NCBI GenBank assembly: GCA_965224045.1
Contig: CBDCYD010000004.1
Coordinates: 62,001-126,000 of the forward strand
Direction of reading: 5' to 3'
Source of the DNA: Tectiglobus sp965224045
GTDB taxonomy: Bacteria > Pseudomonadota > Alphaproteobacteria > Rhizobiales > Hyphomicrobiaceae
Length of the DNA: 64,000 nt
The translations under genes were made by a program, and so were the position numbers. Shown here one piece after another: positions 1 to 7,977 of the stretch. The notes under the pieces were generated by a model. The model did no database searches. It had not been told where the DNA came from and worked only from the letters and a program-made list of their open reading frames with translations. Numbering within the stretch: position 1 is the first letter of the stretch; each line of letters starts with the position of its first letter.

Positions 1-2
1 TT

Positions 3-110
3 ATTGAGGGTCTAGAAGCGCAGTTTTTGGGAACGCTGGCGTACTACCCCAACTGCAAAGTCGATTATCGGCGCTTAAATTGTCTTAATTTGACCGGCAG
101 CTTTGAATGA
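3..110 (+). CDS. possible 3' end of a gene entering the window
   Basis: One frame is open from the left edge of the window to a TGA at 108-110, giving a 35-residue tail that includes the segment TLAYYPNCKVDY. There is no start inside the window. The codons are AT-richer than those of the genes further right. I do not recognise the family. It could be a real C-terminus of a transferred gene or a chance open frame, so the call is weak. Confidence 0.2.
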   Translation: MEGLEAQFLGTLAYYPNCKVDYRRLNCLNLTGSFE

Positions 111-718
111 AAGGCTGGAGAAAGTCTTATATTGGCTTAGCAAAGCGCGGAAACTTGATCTAGTATTTCGGTTTCGTAAATTGAATCCCTGCAATTTGTT
201 GCTGGGGATCAAATAAATTACCGCGCGGTCAATAATTTTTTCGACTTGCTTCGGCGTTTGCAATGTGTGGGCGCTTACCTGATGCTTTACCTATTCGTTA
301 CCATTTGCCAGTCGGTCCGTTGCAAATAGTTCATTCGTTGTGAAGCCGTTTTATCATCGATCGTCTGGACTTAAATGGTGGGGCACTTGATAGTTCGGCG
401 AAATGCGCTTTCCGCATGAATCGAGCCGGTTCATGCGGCCTTCGGGGCGTACTTGAAGTTGCGGCTGAGACACCGAATAGGGGCGAAAATCTTACTCTGG
501 CCGATGACTGCTGCGGTCGACGACCTTGCACCTATTGTTCGTGATCTTCTTTCTTGCGTGTTCCGCTTTGCTGCTGCTGATGCCTGTGAAGCGGACACCA
601 GGGCGAGTGCCTATCCACAAGTTCTGCGGTTTTGTGCGAGTAACGGCATTTTTCCGGATTAGAGTCTTGTTCACACGGCCGGTTTCTGTCGGAATGCGAT
701 CCGGCTGACGGAACGCAG
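111..718. other. AT-richer stretch with no convincing gene
   Basis: About 600 bases, clearly lower in GC than the rest of the window up to roughly position 430. Several short open frames occur on both strands. The best is a 60-codon plus-strand frame at 526-708 with a hydrophobic, signal-like beginning, but it has no family resemblance and no clear ribosome binding site. The promoter of the zincin gene at 719 must lie in its right part. Confidence 0.4.
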
Positions 719-1627
719 ATGGTGCGGGGTGGGCTAACTGCAATGCGTTATTTTCCTGCGCTGACCGGTGCACTATTGTTGTACGTCTGGCTGACGTCAG
801 GCGGGCTCCTGGCCTGGGACATGGAAGGGCAACGCAAAGACGATGCCCTTGTCCCAGATGTGGACGTAGCGGACTTCGGGATGGTGCCCTCACTGCACGG
901 TACACGTGCCGTGATGGGTTTCACGCTGGCCGACTGCGAGGCTGATGAAAATTCGGTTCGTATCCGTCGCGTGAAATTCTGCAAGATTGCCAGTTCGGAG
1001 ACCCTGCCGGCTCAGATCGGTCCCGCGATCCGTTATCGGGTGCTGGTCGAGAAGGGCCTCGAGTCCGGCGCCTTCGAATTTGCGGGCGATGTCGCACGGA
1101 TACTGGCGGCGGAAGATGGCTGGGTGCTCGGCGGTATGCAGTTTGTGCATGTCAACGAAGACTTCGACTTGACCATCGTACTGGCGCAGCCGCGCGCCGT
1201 GGATCGGCTCTGTCGCCCATTGAGAACGCGTGGGCGGCTGTCGTGTGCGATATCCGGACGGGCGGTGATCAATGCCAAGCGGTGGCGGGATGGTGCCGAC
1301 ACATGGGGTGACAACGTTGCACGCTACCGCCACTACCTGGTCAATCATGAAGTCGGGCATTTGCTCGGGCTTTCGCACGCTCGTTGTCCGGGGCCGGGCA
1401 TGCCGGCGCCGATCATGCTGCCGCAGACGAAGTATCTCAAAAAGTGTGCTGCTAATGGTGCTTTGACCGAGACGGATCTTGCCATGCTTGATCCGCTGAA
1501 GTCTTTGCTGGCGCAGAGGTTGAGCCGTATCAGCGCCGATCGTCTGCGGCCCCGGCCGCGGATACGCCGCGCGGGTCGACGGCGGACTTATGCACGCAGT
1601 TCGTTGAGGCGCCGCCGCTGGCGTTAG
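719..1627 (+). CDS. DUF3152-like secreted zincin metalloprotease
   Basis: Putative zinc peptidase of about 300 residues. The N-terminus carries one hydrophobic segment (signal peptide or anchor, roughly residues 10-33), so the catalytic part should be extracytoplasmic. The motif HEVGHLLGLSH begins near residue 210 and fits the zincin consensus HExxHxxGxxH. It is followed by a CPGPGMPAPIM segment like the conserved C-terminal block and Met region of DUF3152 proteins, and by a later Cys (KKCAANG). The last 35 residues are strongly Arg-rich. The start could be the ATG at 719 or the ATG at 743; both leave the hydrophobic segment intact. DUF3152 is better known from actinobacteria, so this one is unusual here. 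Its substrate is unknown. Confidence 0.75.
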   Translation: MVRGGLTAMRYFPALTGALLLYVWLTSGGLLAWDMEGQRKDDALVPDVDVADFGMVPSLHGTRAVMGFTLADCEADENSVRIRRVKFCKIASSETLPAQIGPAIRYRVLVEKGLESGAFEFAGDVARILAAEDGWVLGGMQFVHVNEDFDLTIVLAQPRAVDRLCRPLRTRGRLSCAISGRAVINAKRWRDGADTWGDNVARYRHYLVNHEVGHLLGLSHARCPGPGMPAPIMLPQTKYLKKCAANGALTETDLAMLDPLKSLLAQRLSRISADRLRPRPRIRRAGRRRTYARSSLRRRRWR

Positions 1628-1771
1628 CCATGACTTATTCAGGGGTTGTCCGTACGGGCCGGTCGCGGATCGGGCGACCCTGATCAAATGAGACGGCGTG
1701 GAGCATTGTCCATATGGGCCCGGCCGCGAAACCGTCTTGGCCAGACTTGGCTAGCCGAGGCAAGAAAAATA

Positions 1772-1788
1772 TTGAATTCTGAATTCAA
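1772..1788. promoter_or_regulatory. palindromic operator upstream of gntR-type gene
   Basis: A perfect inverted repeat, TTGAATTC-T-GAATTCAA, lies in an AT-rich spot 113-129 bases before the likely start of the FCD-type regulator. Its size and symmetry suit a GntR dimer, so autoregulation and control of the dioxygenase gene behind it are likely. The assignment is inferred from position and symmetry only. Confidence 0.55.
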
Positions 1789-1900
1789 AGCGCTATAACC
1801 GTTGCACAGTGAAGCAAGCGAATGTCCGGCACGATCGCGCCCTGTTTGCCGAACAGCCGGTTTGCGTGCGATTCTTGAGACGTTGCAAAGGCAGTGGATT

Positions 1901-2581
1901 GTGCTCGATCAACTCAAATCACAACCAGCGTTGATCGACCAAGTGCACGACAAGCTGGTGGAGGCGATTTCCAGTGGGCGACTGGCGCCCGGGCAACGTC
2001 TCACGCAGGAGCGCGTCGCCGACATGCTTGGGGTTTCGCGCCAGCCGGTCAGTCATGCCCTGCAACTCTTGAAACATCGCGGCCTGGTCATAGAGCATGG
2101 CCGGCGTGGCCTGGCGGTGGCACCGATCGACGGCGAGCGGATTCGGCATCTCTATCAGGTGCGAGAGGCGCTGGACGGGTTGGCGGCACGGCTGGCTGCT
2201 GCGCGGGTGCGGCAAGGCAATGTCAAAGCCGGCGACTTGCAGCCTTTCGAACTGGCTCTGGGGGCCGGACACCGCTTGCCGGCGGCGGCCGAGGTGTTTG
2301 TATTGGTAGAGGCCGACGTTGCCTTTCATCGCGCGCTATACAAGCTTTCCGGAAATCCCGAGATCGAGCACACGGTCGCCGAGCAGTGGCCGCAATTCAT
2401 GCGCTCGATGGCCGTTGTTCTCGATCAGCCGGGACGGCGCGCGGCAATCTGGCAGGAACATGATGCAATCTTTGCAGCCGTTGCGGCCGGTGACCCGAAG
2501 AAGGCAGAAACGCTTGCGCGCCGCCATACGCTCAATGCGGGTGAAAACGCTTACCGCCGGGTCAAGGACAGTGCTGCCTGA
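1901..2581 (+). CDS. GntR-family transcriptional regulator, FCD subfamily
   Basis: DNA-binding regulator of about 226 residues. The N-terminal winged helix-turn-helix is clear (GRLAPGQRLTQERVADMLGV, then RQPVSHALQLLKHRGLV). The C-terminal half is an all-helical FCD ligand-binding domain (VREALDGLAARLAA; VEADVAFHRALYKLSGN; a final EHDAIFAAVAAGD segment with the ARRH metal-site region). The GTG at 1901 gives the usual family length. An upstream TTG at 1802 would add 33 residues with no domain match. The gene sits 48 bases before the phytanoyl-CoA-dioxygenase-like gene and behind a palindromic operator, so it probably controls that enzyme in response to a small organic acid or similar metabolite. 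Confidence 0.88.
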   Translation: MLDQLKSQPALIDQVHDKLVEAISSGRLAPGQRLTQERVADMLGVSRQPVSHALQLLKHRGLVIEHGRRGLAVAPIDGERIRHLYQVREALDGLAARLAAARVRQGNVKAGDLQPFELALGAGHRLPAAAEVFVLVEADVAFHRALYKLSGNPEIEHTVAEQWPQFMRSMAVVLDQPGRRAAIWQEHDAIFAAVAAGDPKKAETLARRHTLNAGENAYRRVKDSAA

Positions 2582-2629
2582 CCTCTGGAATACCTCAAAA
2601 CTCTATTGTCACCTGGAAGGAGAATTCCG

Positions 2630-3430
2630 ATGCGATTGACCGAAGAGCAGTTGGTTCAATTCAATGAAGAAGGATGGATCTTCATTCCGGACTGCTTTTC
2701 GCCGGAAGAGGTCGCGGTGCTGCGCACGGAAGGTGAAAAGATCTACGCCGAGGAGCGCGACGAGGTCTGGCGGGAGAGTTCGGGTGCCCCGCGCACGGCG
2801 TTTGCGGCACATCTCTACAACGAGGCCTTCGGGATTCTCGGGCGTCATCCGCGGCTCATCGAGCCCCTGGAGCAGGTGTTCGGCGAGAAGGTCTACATGC
2901 ACCAGTTCAAGGTCAACGCAAAGGCCAAGTTCGAAGGCGATGTCTGGCAGTGGCATCAGGATTTCGGGACCTGGCATCGCGACGATGGTATGCCCGAGCC
3001 GAAGGCCATGAACATATCCGTTTTCCTGGATGAGGTATTTTCGTTCAATGGCCCGTTGATGCTGATCCCCAAGAGCCATCGCCACGGCGTTTTGAATGCC
3101 GGGCATGATCTGGAGACGACCAGCTATCCACTTTGGACGCTGGATCACGAAACGGTCGAGCGGCTGGTCGATGAAGGCGGGCTGGTGGTGCCGACGGGCA
3201 AGCCCGGCGGTGTACTCATGTTCCATGGCAATTTGGTCCACGGATCGGCCGGGAACATCACGCCCTATCCGCGAAAGATCGTCTACCTGACGCTCAATGC
3301 GGTTTCGAACTACATCCGAACGCCGACCCGGAAAGAGTGGATCGCGCATCGCGATTTCACTCCGATCGAGCCGTGCGAGGATGATGCGCTGTTGAAGTTT
3401 GCCAAGGCCTATGCCGAGGCGGCCGAGTAA
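2630..3430 (+). CDS. phytanoyl-CoA dioxygenase family protein
   Basis: Fe(II)/2-oxoglutarate-dependent oxygenase of 266 residues, the normal family length. The facial triad is visible: an HxD pair at about H109 and D111 within WQWHQDFGTWH, and a distal His near 204 in VHGSAGN. The 2-oxoglutarate-binding Arg is probably in the following YPRKIVYL. The start is fixed by a good AAGGAG eight bases before the ATG. The family includes ectoine and proline hydroxylases and many catabolic hydroxylases; nothing here tells which substrate is used. It directly follows the GntR-type regulator and is probably its target. Confidence 0.88.
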   Translation: MRLTEEQLVQFNEEGWIFIPDCFSPEEVAVLRTEGEKIYAEERDEVWRESSGAPRTAFAAHLYNEAFGILGRHPRLIEPLEQVFGEKVYMHQFKVNAKAKFEGDVWQWHQDFGTWHRDDGMPEPKAMNISVFLDEVFSFNGPLMLIPKSHRHGVLNAGHDLETTSYPLWTLDHETVERLVDEGGLVVPTGKPGGVLMFHGNLVHGSAGNITPYPRKIVYLTLNAVSNYIRTPTRKEWIAHRDFTPIEPCEDDALLKFAKAYAEAAE

Positions 3431-3628
3431 TGGCGCTGGCTGCGAAAACCGCTTGACCACGAGACAACATACACAACCACTAATTGTGTTACCTTGCTGT
3501 TTACTGCGTGTGGTTTCAGCAGGTTGTGTCAGGCGCCAGGACGATGTTTTACTGGCCGGGCATGCTGCAGAGGTGTCTGATGATGTGCGCCCAAACTCGG
3601 GCATCGTCAGTCGCGCACAAACTAAATA

Positions 3629-3667
3629 GGCAGCTCCGGGGGCAAGAACCGGAGCTGCCTTATTCTT
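3629..3667 (+). terminator. strong hairpin terminator
   Basis: GGCAGCTCCGG and CCGGAGCTGCC form a perfect 11-bp stem around a 9-base loop, followed by a short T-containing tail (TTATTCTTCC). It ends the transcript coming from the dioxygenase gene, or a small RNA starting in the preceding 200 bases. The A-rich left side means it may also work from the other strand. Confidence 0.65.
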
Positions 3668-3855
3668 CCGCCCGGTCTTTGCGCCGGGGTCGACTCGGGC
3701 GGGCCAGATCGCGCTCAAAGTCGGCGCTGTCTGCGAACAATCAAATGATGCCGGACGGGCTACGTTGGCGCAATCGAACGCTGCCGAACTAGTGAATGTA
3801 ATACTAAATTGAATAAATGCTTATCCGAATTCTATACGAGCTGTAGAGGAATACC

Positions 3856-3890
3856 GGCGCGTGCATTGCCGCACGGAAAATGCACGCGCC
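3856..3890 (-). terminator. hairpin downstream of the TPR gene
   Basis: GGCGCGTGCATT and AATGCACGCGCC make a perfect 12-bp stem around an 11-base loop, 55 bases beyond the stop of the minus-strand TPR gene. No T-run follows on either strand, so termination or 3'-end protection are both possible. Confidence 0.45.
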
Positions 3891-3944
3891 TGGTTTCGAG
3901 GTGCCCCAATTGCCGAAACTCTTTATCCTTGCGCTGCGGGCGGG

Positions 3945-4592
3945 TCAGGACGTTGCAACCTTGCACTCTTCATCCGGTGGAAGCGGATCGCAGTTGTTCG
4001 AGTTTACGCATTCCTTGAGCGCCAATTCGAGCTGCTCGGTAATGATGCCAGTCACTGCACCAATGTAGTGGCCCGAGGCCTGCAGGCCGCATTGATAGAG
4101 TTTGACCATCCGAGGCCCGCCGAGGCGCATTGCGCGGTGGTAGTCTTTGAGAGCGGCGCTCTTGCGGCCCTTCCACTGGCGCACATGAGCGCGCGTATCA
4201 TAGGCGTGGGGGCTAGTGGGGTCCAATCGAAGAGAGTTTTCAACATCGGGCTCGGCTTCGTCAATGCGGCCGAGCTTGAACAGGGCCCAAGCGCGATTGT
4301 TCAGCGCTACGGCGTAGTTGGGGATGATCTTTAATGCCTTGTCGTAGTCCCGGATCGCGTCCTCATAGCGGCCGATGATCGACAGTCCGAGGGCCCGCGT
4401 GGCGTAGGCCGTCGAGCGTGTTACCGGGTCAATGTTGCCGTTCTTGAGGAGTTCCGTGCACCCCCTTATGCGCAGCATCGGATCGTTTGCAAAGCAGTCG
4501 TGTTTGGCCAATGTGTCGGCGCTGGCGGCATGAGAGGCAATCAACAAGATCAGTGCGGAAAGAGCGGCATTGACGAGGCGTGACAGAGGCAT
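3945..4592 (-). CDS. secreted tetratricopeptide-repeat protein
   Basis: A 215-residue protein with a cleavable signal peptide (hydrophobic stretch ending near ASHAASA), hence periplasmic. At least two TPR units follow: one around IIGRYEDAIRDYDKALKIIP and one around LFKLGRIDEAEPDVENSLRL, with a degenerate third at RKSAALKDYHRAMRL. The C-terminal 60 residues contain several cysteines (LYQCGLQ, KECVNSNNC, EECKV) and no known domain. TPR proteins of this type serve as protein-binding scaffolds; no partner can be named. It stands alone on the minus strand. Confidence 0.75.
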   Translation of the reverse strand: MPLSRLVNAALSALILLIASHAASADTLAKHDCFANDPMLRIRGCTELLKNGNIDPVTRSTAYATRALGLSIIGRYEDAIRDYDKALKIIPNYAVALNNRAWALFKLGRIDEAEPDVENSLRLDPTSPHAYDTRAHVRQWKGRKSAALKDYHRAMRLGGPRMVKLYQCGLQASGHYIGAVTGIITEQLELALKECVNSNNCDPLPPDEECKVATS

Positions 4593-4669
4593 GCGTGGCT
4601 CCTCGCTTCCAGATGCGCTTGCTTAGCCGGTGTTGCCGGCAGGTTCAAATCCAATCCGGGCGGCTGCGA

Positions 4670-5005
4670 TCAACCGGTGCGGTTCTCAGGCACTTCGATC
4701 GGCAGGCTCAGGATCAGAAAACTCCAGGATTTGCCGTGGCTGTCGAGCCCCAAAGAGGTGTTAACGCCGCCTTCGAGTGCATCGTGCATGACGAAATTAA
4801 GACCGTGCAGATGGTCGAGTTCGTAGCGTTGGACCGCGCCCTCAATAAGGCGCGGGAAGGCCTTCTTAATGCGCTCGGCCGTCAACTGCTGCTTGATGAG
4901 CAGATAGTCGCCGGGATCATAGGCCCAGACGGATACAGAAGAGATATTGCCTTTGTCGCCAGCACGGGCGTGGGCCAGTTGATGTAAGGGAACCGATCTG
5001 GTCAT
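4670..5005 (-). CDS. AtuA-like C-terminal ferredoxin-fold domain protein
   Basis: A 111-residue protein matching the small C-terminal domain normally attached to AtuA/DUF1446 proteins: an early HARAGDKGN segment, a central YDPGDYLLIKQQL and a final SLGLDSHGKSWSF. Its start overlaps the stop of the gene encoding the main AtuA domain by 4 bases (ATGA), so the two are translationally coupled and surely act together. In many organisms the two domains are one polypeptide, so this is a split version. The reaction is not established; the family was named from acyclic terpene utilisation in Pseudomonas. Confidence 0.82.
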   Translation of the reverse strand: MTRSVPLHQLAHARAGDKGNISSVSVWAYDPGDYLLIKQQLTAERIKKAFPRLIEGAVQRYELDHLHGLNFVMHDALEGGVNTSLGLDSHGKSWSFLILSLPIEVPENRTG

Positions 5006-6333
5006 GCCTCGTAGACCCTCACTGTCGGTTTTACCGCGTCACGGTCGATCATAGTGGAATGAGTGATAACGCTCGGCGTGATCTGGCCGCGGAAACCGCC
5101 GCCGCCTGCAGGTCCGCAACAAAGCAGGGCCTCGACCTCCCAAAGCATCATCGCAACCGTGTCGCGATCGGCGCTGCGCATGGCGACACGTACGCGCACA
5201 TCCTCGCTCTGCGTTTCACGGTCGTGAGCGGTCGCATGCAGGGAATTGAGACCAATCAGATCTATGCGGTAGGTACCGGCGGCGCCTGGGATGCGATCCA
5301 GAAGGTCGGTAAGGATTTCGCGGGCTAGGCGGGCGCGCGCGGCTGCGTTCGCGCCCGCATAACTGACACCTGCCTCGCCAAGGAAACCGCCATCAAAGCC
5401 GACAGTAACTTTGAGCTGTGCCGGGCGTTCATGGCCGGACGCATCGGTGACGCGGACGCGGCTCTCTGCGGTTTCGCCGATCGAGACCTTGGAGAAGTCT
5501 GCGGTGACGTCGGGGGTGAGATAGCGCGACGGGTCGTGGACTTCGTAGAGCATTTGCTCCTTCACCGTGCGCGCGGTGACGCCGCCGCCGGCTGTCGGCA
5601 ACTTGGTGATGGTCGCATCGCCGGCATCATCGACCTCGGCAATCGGATAGCCGCAATCGGCCAGCCGTGGGACGTCCTTGAGGCCGGGGTCGGCAAAGTA
5701 ACCGCCGGTGATCTGCATGCCACATTCCATCAGGTGGCCCACCAGGGTGCCCTTGCCGAGATGCTGCCAATCGTCGAGGCGCCATGAGTAACAGTGTGCG
5801 AGGGGGGCCAGAAACAGCGATGGGTCGGCAACCCGCCCGGTGATTACGACGTCGGCACCGGTTTCGATGGCCGGCAGGATGGCGTCGGCGCCGAGGTAGG
5901 CATTGGCACCAACCAGGGGTTTGCCAACTTCGCGGACCGTGCGGTTAGCGTTGTCGAAGAGGACCGTGTCATTGCTGATTTGGTCCGTCACTTCGTCGCC
6001 TTCGACCGTGGCGACACGAAATCTGTCCAGCCCGATCTCCCGGGCGACCTTGACCACGACTTCCGCCGCCGCCGGCACGTTTGCAACACCCATGTTGGTC
6101 ATGATCCGGGTGCGGTTGGCGCGACAGTGCTGCAAGACACCGCGCATGCGGGTTGCCAGTTGCGGATTGTAGCCGCGGCTCGCGTCGAGCTGGCGGTCGC
6201 GGTGGCCAAAGGCCAGGGTGCGTTCACCAATCGTCTCGAATACAAGCCAGTCCAGTTTGCCTTCCCTGGCCAGGTCGACCGCCGGTTGCAGGCGGTCCGA
6301 AGAAAAACCGGCGCCTGAGCCCATTCGGATCAT
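5002..6333 (-). CDS. AtuA family protein (DUF1446), acyclic terpene utilisation type
   Basis: A 443-residue DUF1446 protein. Characteristic parts are the N-terminal MGSGAGFSSDRLQPA, the long KLDWLVFETIGERTLAF segment, NMGVANVPAAAE, and the GADVVITGRVADPSLFLAP block, ending in a Gly-rich CCGPAGGGGFRGQ stretch. The start lies at the usual point of the family. Family members occur in terpene and branched acyl-CoA catabolic clusters, and the surrounding genes are also catabolic, but substrate and chemistry are unknown. It is co-transcribed with the overlapping small partner at 4670-5005. Confidence 0.85.
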   Translation of the reverse strand: MIRMGSGAGFSSDRLQPAVDLAREGKLDWLVFETIGERTLAFGHRDRQLDASRGYNPQLATRMRGVLQHCRANRTRIMTNMGVANVPAAAEVVVKVAREIGLDRFRVATVEGDEVTDQISNDTVLFDNANRTVREVGKPLVGANAYLGADAILPAIETGADVVITGRVADPSLFLAPLAHCYSWRLDDWQHLGKGTLVGHLMECGMQITGGYFADPGLKDVPRLADCGYPIAEVDDAGDATITKLPTAGGGVTARTVKEQMLYEVHDPSRYLTPDVTADFSKVSIGETAESRVRVTDASGHERPAQLKVTVGFDGGFLGEAGVSYAGANAAARARLAREILTDLLDRIPGAAGTYRIDLIGLNSLHATAHDRETQSEDVRVRVAMRSADRDTVAMMLWEVEALLCCGPAGGGGFRGQITPSVITHSTMIDRDAVKPTVRVYEA

Positions 6334-6452
6334 TTATTCTTCCTCGCTCATCCCCACGTCCTTCCACCGCGCGATATCATGAATGGCGGACGCGGTACGT
6401 TCTTGTTCGCCGATCTTGCCGCATTTCAACCGCTTGCCGCAACCGGAGAGCC

Positions 6453-6626
6453 GCGACATGCCTTAGGGCAGCGCGTCGCAATAAATGCGCCTCGCTTTGG
6501 GATTGTTTGCCTCACGCCGCTATTTGCGCTTTGCGCGGCGGCTCCGGCGGGCCGGCCATTCGGCCGGGTCGCGTTGCTCCCTTATGAGTGATCCGGTTCG
6601 CTGCGAAATGCCTTAGGGCAGCGCGT
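6453..6626. repeat. 24-bp direct repeat, copies 150 bp apart
   Basis: The 24-base string at 6453-6476 recurs at 6603-6626 with a single mismatch (core GCCTTAGGGCAGCGCGT). The right copy contains the stop codon and last codons of the acetyltransferase gene; the left copy is the same sequence stranded in the intergenic region. The 126 bases between are GC-rich with short palindromes such as GGCCGGCC and hold no gene. Confidence 0.6.
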
Positions 6627-7818
6627 TGACGGTGGAGCGATGGCTTTGCTGTCCAGGCTTTTCCGGGTCGGCGAAGGGCGCACTCGGGCCGAGTTCAATC
6701 AGTCCAGCATCGCCTTCTTCGAGGTTCACGCCGCGCGCCAGAGCGCCGACGAGCGAATTGACCACCGGGTAGCGATGGCGAACATAGAGATAGCTGCGAT
6801 GGAACGTGCAACCAAGCCGCGCTTTGATCAAGTAGGTGGTGACGCCGGACTGCAATTGGCGGATGCCAAGTTCCTGACACAGGCGGACCTGCGTCATCCA
6901 ATCGAGATAGAAGAGGCCGTTGTCCGGACCTTCGGGATAGCGCATGCCGTTGTAGGTTTGAACAAGCGTGTCTGCGCCGATCAGCACCATGGCGAAGCCG
7001 ATCAACCGATCATCCAGCCAGTACGTGAGGAGGCGGGCATTGTCGCCCACGCCGGCAAATACGGAGTTGAAGAAGTCAGGTGATGTTTCGGCAAACTGCG
7101 CAAAGTCGACATCCGCGCGTTCGAGCGTATTCTGGCGCAAAGCGTTGAGCTGATCGGCAAGGTCGTTGCAATTCCGGCGCTGTTCTATTCGCACGTGCTC
7201 GGCGCGCTTGAGGCGACGGCGCAAATTGCTGCGCATATTGGCGGACAGCGATTGGATATAAGTTTCCTCGGTCGTCGGGACAGGCAGGATGGCCAGCGGC
7301 AATGACGTTGCACGGGCGTAGCCGGCGCCTTCCAGCATGGCGTGCGCCCACGACGCAATGTCTTCGCCTACGTCCTTCAGCAGGATCAATCGGGCGCCGG
7401 TGCTGCGGGCGCGGTCGTCGATACCCTCGAGGAGCGCTGCCAGGGCTCGCTCGCGATCCGCCGGCGACAGGTTGGGTGCAAATTGCAGTGTCGAGGCTTG
7501 TGTGTGCGGTGAGCCAAATCCGATGGCCGGGATGTTTGCAATGGCGGGGATGACGTTTGCGAGTGCCGAGAACGCAGACCGCAGACCGCCGTCCAAAACG
7601 ACACCGGGGTCGAACGCAAATTGAAAAACCGGAGCGCCTGCAGCCAACCGCTCGCCATCGTCGACTGCGATTGCCGAATAGGCGAATGACGGCGCCGGTG
7701 CAAGCTCGCAGGCGCTAAAAAAGTCAAAACCCTCTGTTGCGCGGCCATAGAGTTCGCGCCAGCGGGAGGCGTCGATATCGGCCATGTTTTCGAGGCAGCG
7801 AACCGTGAACCCGGCCAT
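6613..7818 (-). CDS. FemAB/CelD-like GNAT acyltransferase
   Basis: A 401-residue protein of the double-GNAT type grouped with peptidogalycan/FemAB-like and CelD/BcsL acetyltransferases. Recognisable parts are the basic SLSANMRSNLRRRLKRAE helix in the middle, which is the hallmark of this group, and the C-terminal LIGFAMVLIGADTLVQTYNGM...GLFYLDWMTQVRLCQELG half. No signal peptide, so it is cytoplasmic. Its acceptor is not known. A second member of the same broad group is at 39046-40263. It is a single gene with a possible partial 3' duplication just beyond its stop. Confidence 0.75.
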   Translation of the reverse strand: MAGFTVRCLENMADIDASRWRELYGRATEGFDFFSACELAPAPSFAYSAIAVDDGERLAAGAPVFQFAFDPGVVLDGGLRSAFSALANVIPAIANIPAIGFGSPHTQASTLQFAPNLSPADRERALAALLEGIDDRARSTGARLILLKDVGEDIASWAHAMLEGAGYARATSLPLAILPVPTTEETYIQSLSANMRSNLRRRLKRAEHVRIEQRRNCNDLADQLNALRQNTLERADVDFAQFAETSPDFFNSVFAGVGDNARLLTYWLDDRLIGFAMVLIGADTLVQTYNGMRYPEGPDNGLFYLDWMTQVRLCQELGIRQLQSGVTTYLIKARLGCTFHRSYLYVRHRYPVVNSLVGALARGVNLEEGDAGLIELGPSAPFADPEKPGQQSHRSTVNALP

Positions 7819-7977
7819 CGTTTTGATCCCGATTGCGCGCAGTTCGGCGCCTGGTGAGCGTCAGCCAATTTGTTGCAGCACGTCAGAAGCATACTGCGCT
7901 GTTCGGAGGCCGGCTGCGCAGCATGCCGTTAAGGTTAGTTGCCTGGCTGGACCGGCGGCTAATGCCGCGGCCGTGGA

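Larger units (their letters stand above)
3431..3944. other. gene-free stretch with two hairpins, possible small RNA
   Basis: About 510 bases between the plus-strand dioxygenase gene and the converging TPR gene. No frame shows family features. It contains a strong terminator-like hairpin at 3629-3659 and a second at 3856-3890. The roughly 200 bases between the dioxygenase stop and the first hairpin are either a long 3' untranslated region or an independent small RNA. Confidence 0.4.

Noticed and set aside
2609..3718. 369-codon minus-strand frame opposite the dioxygenase gene
   Set aside because: The plus-strand product has a complete iron-binding motif set and a good start; the antisense product has no family resemblance.
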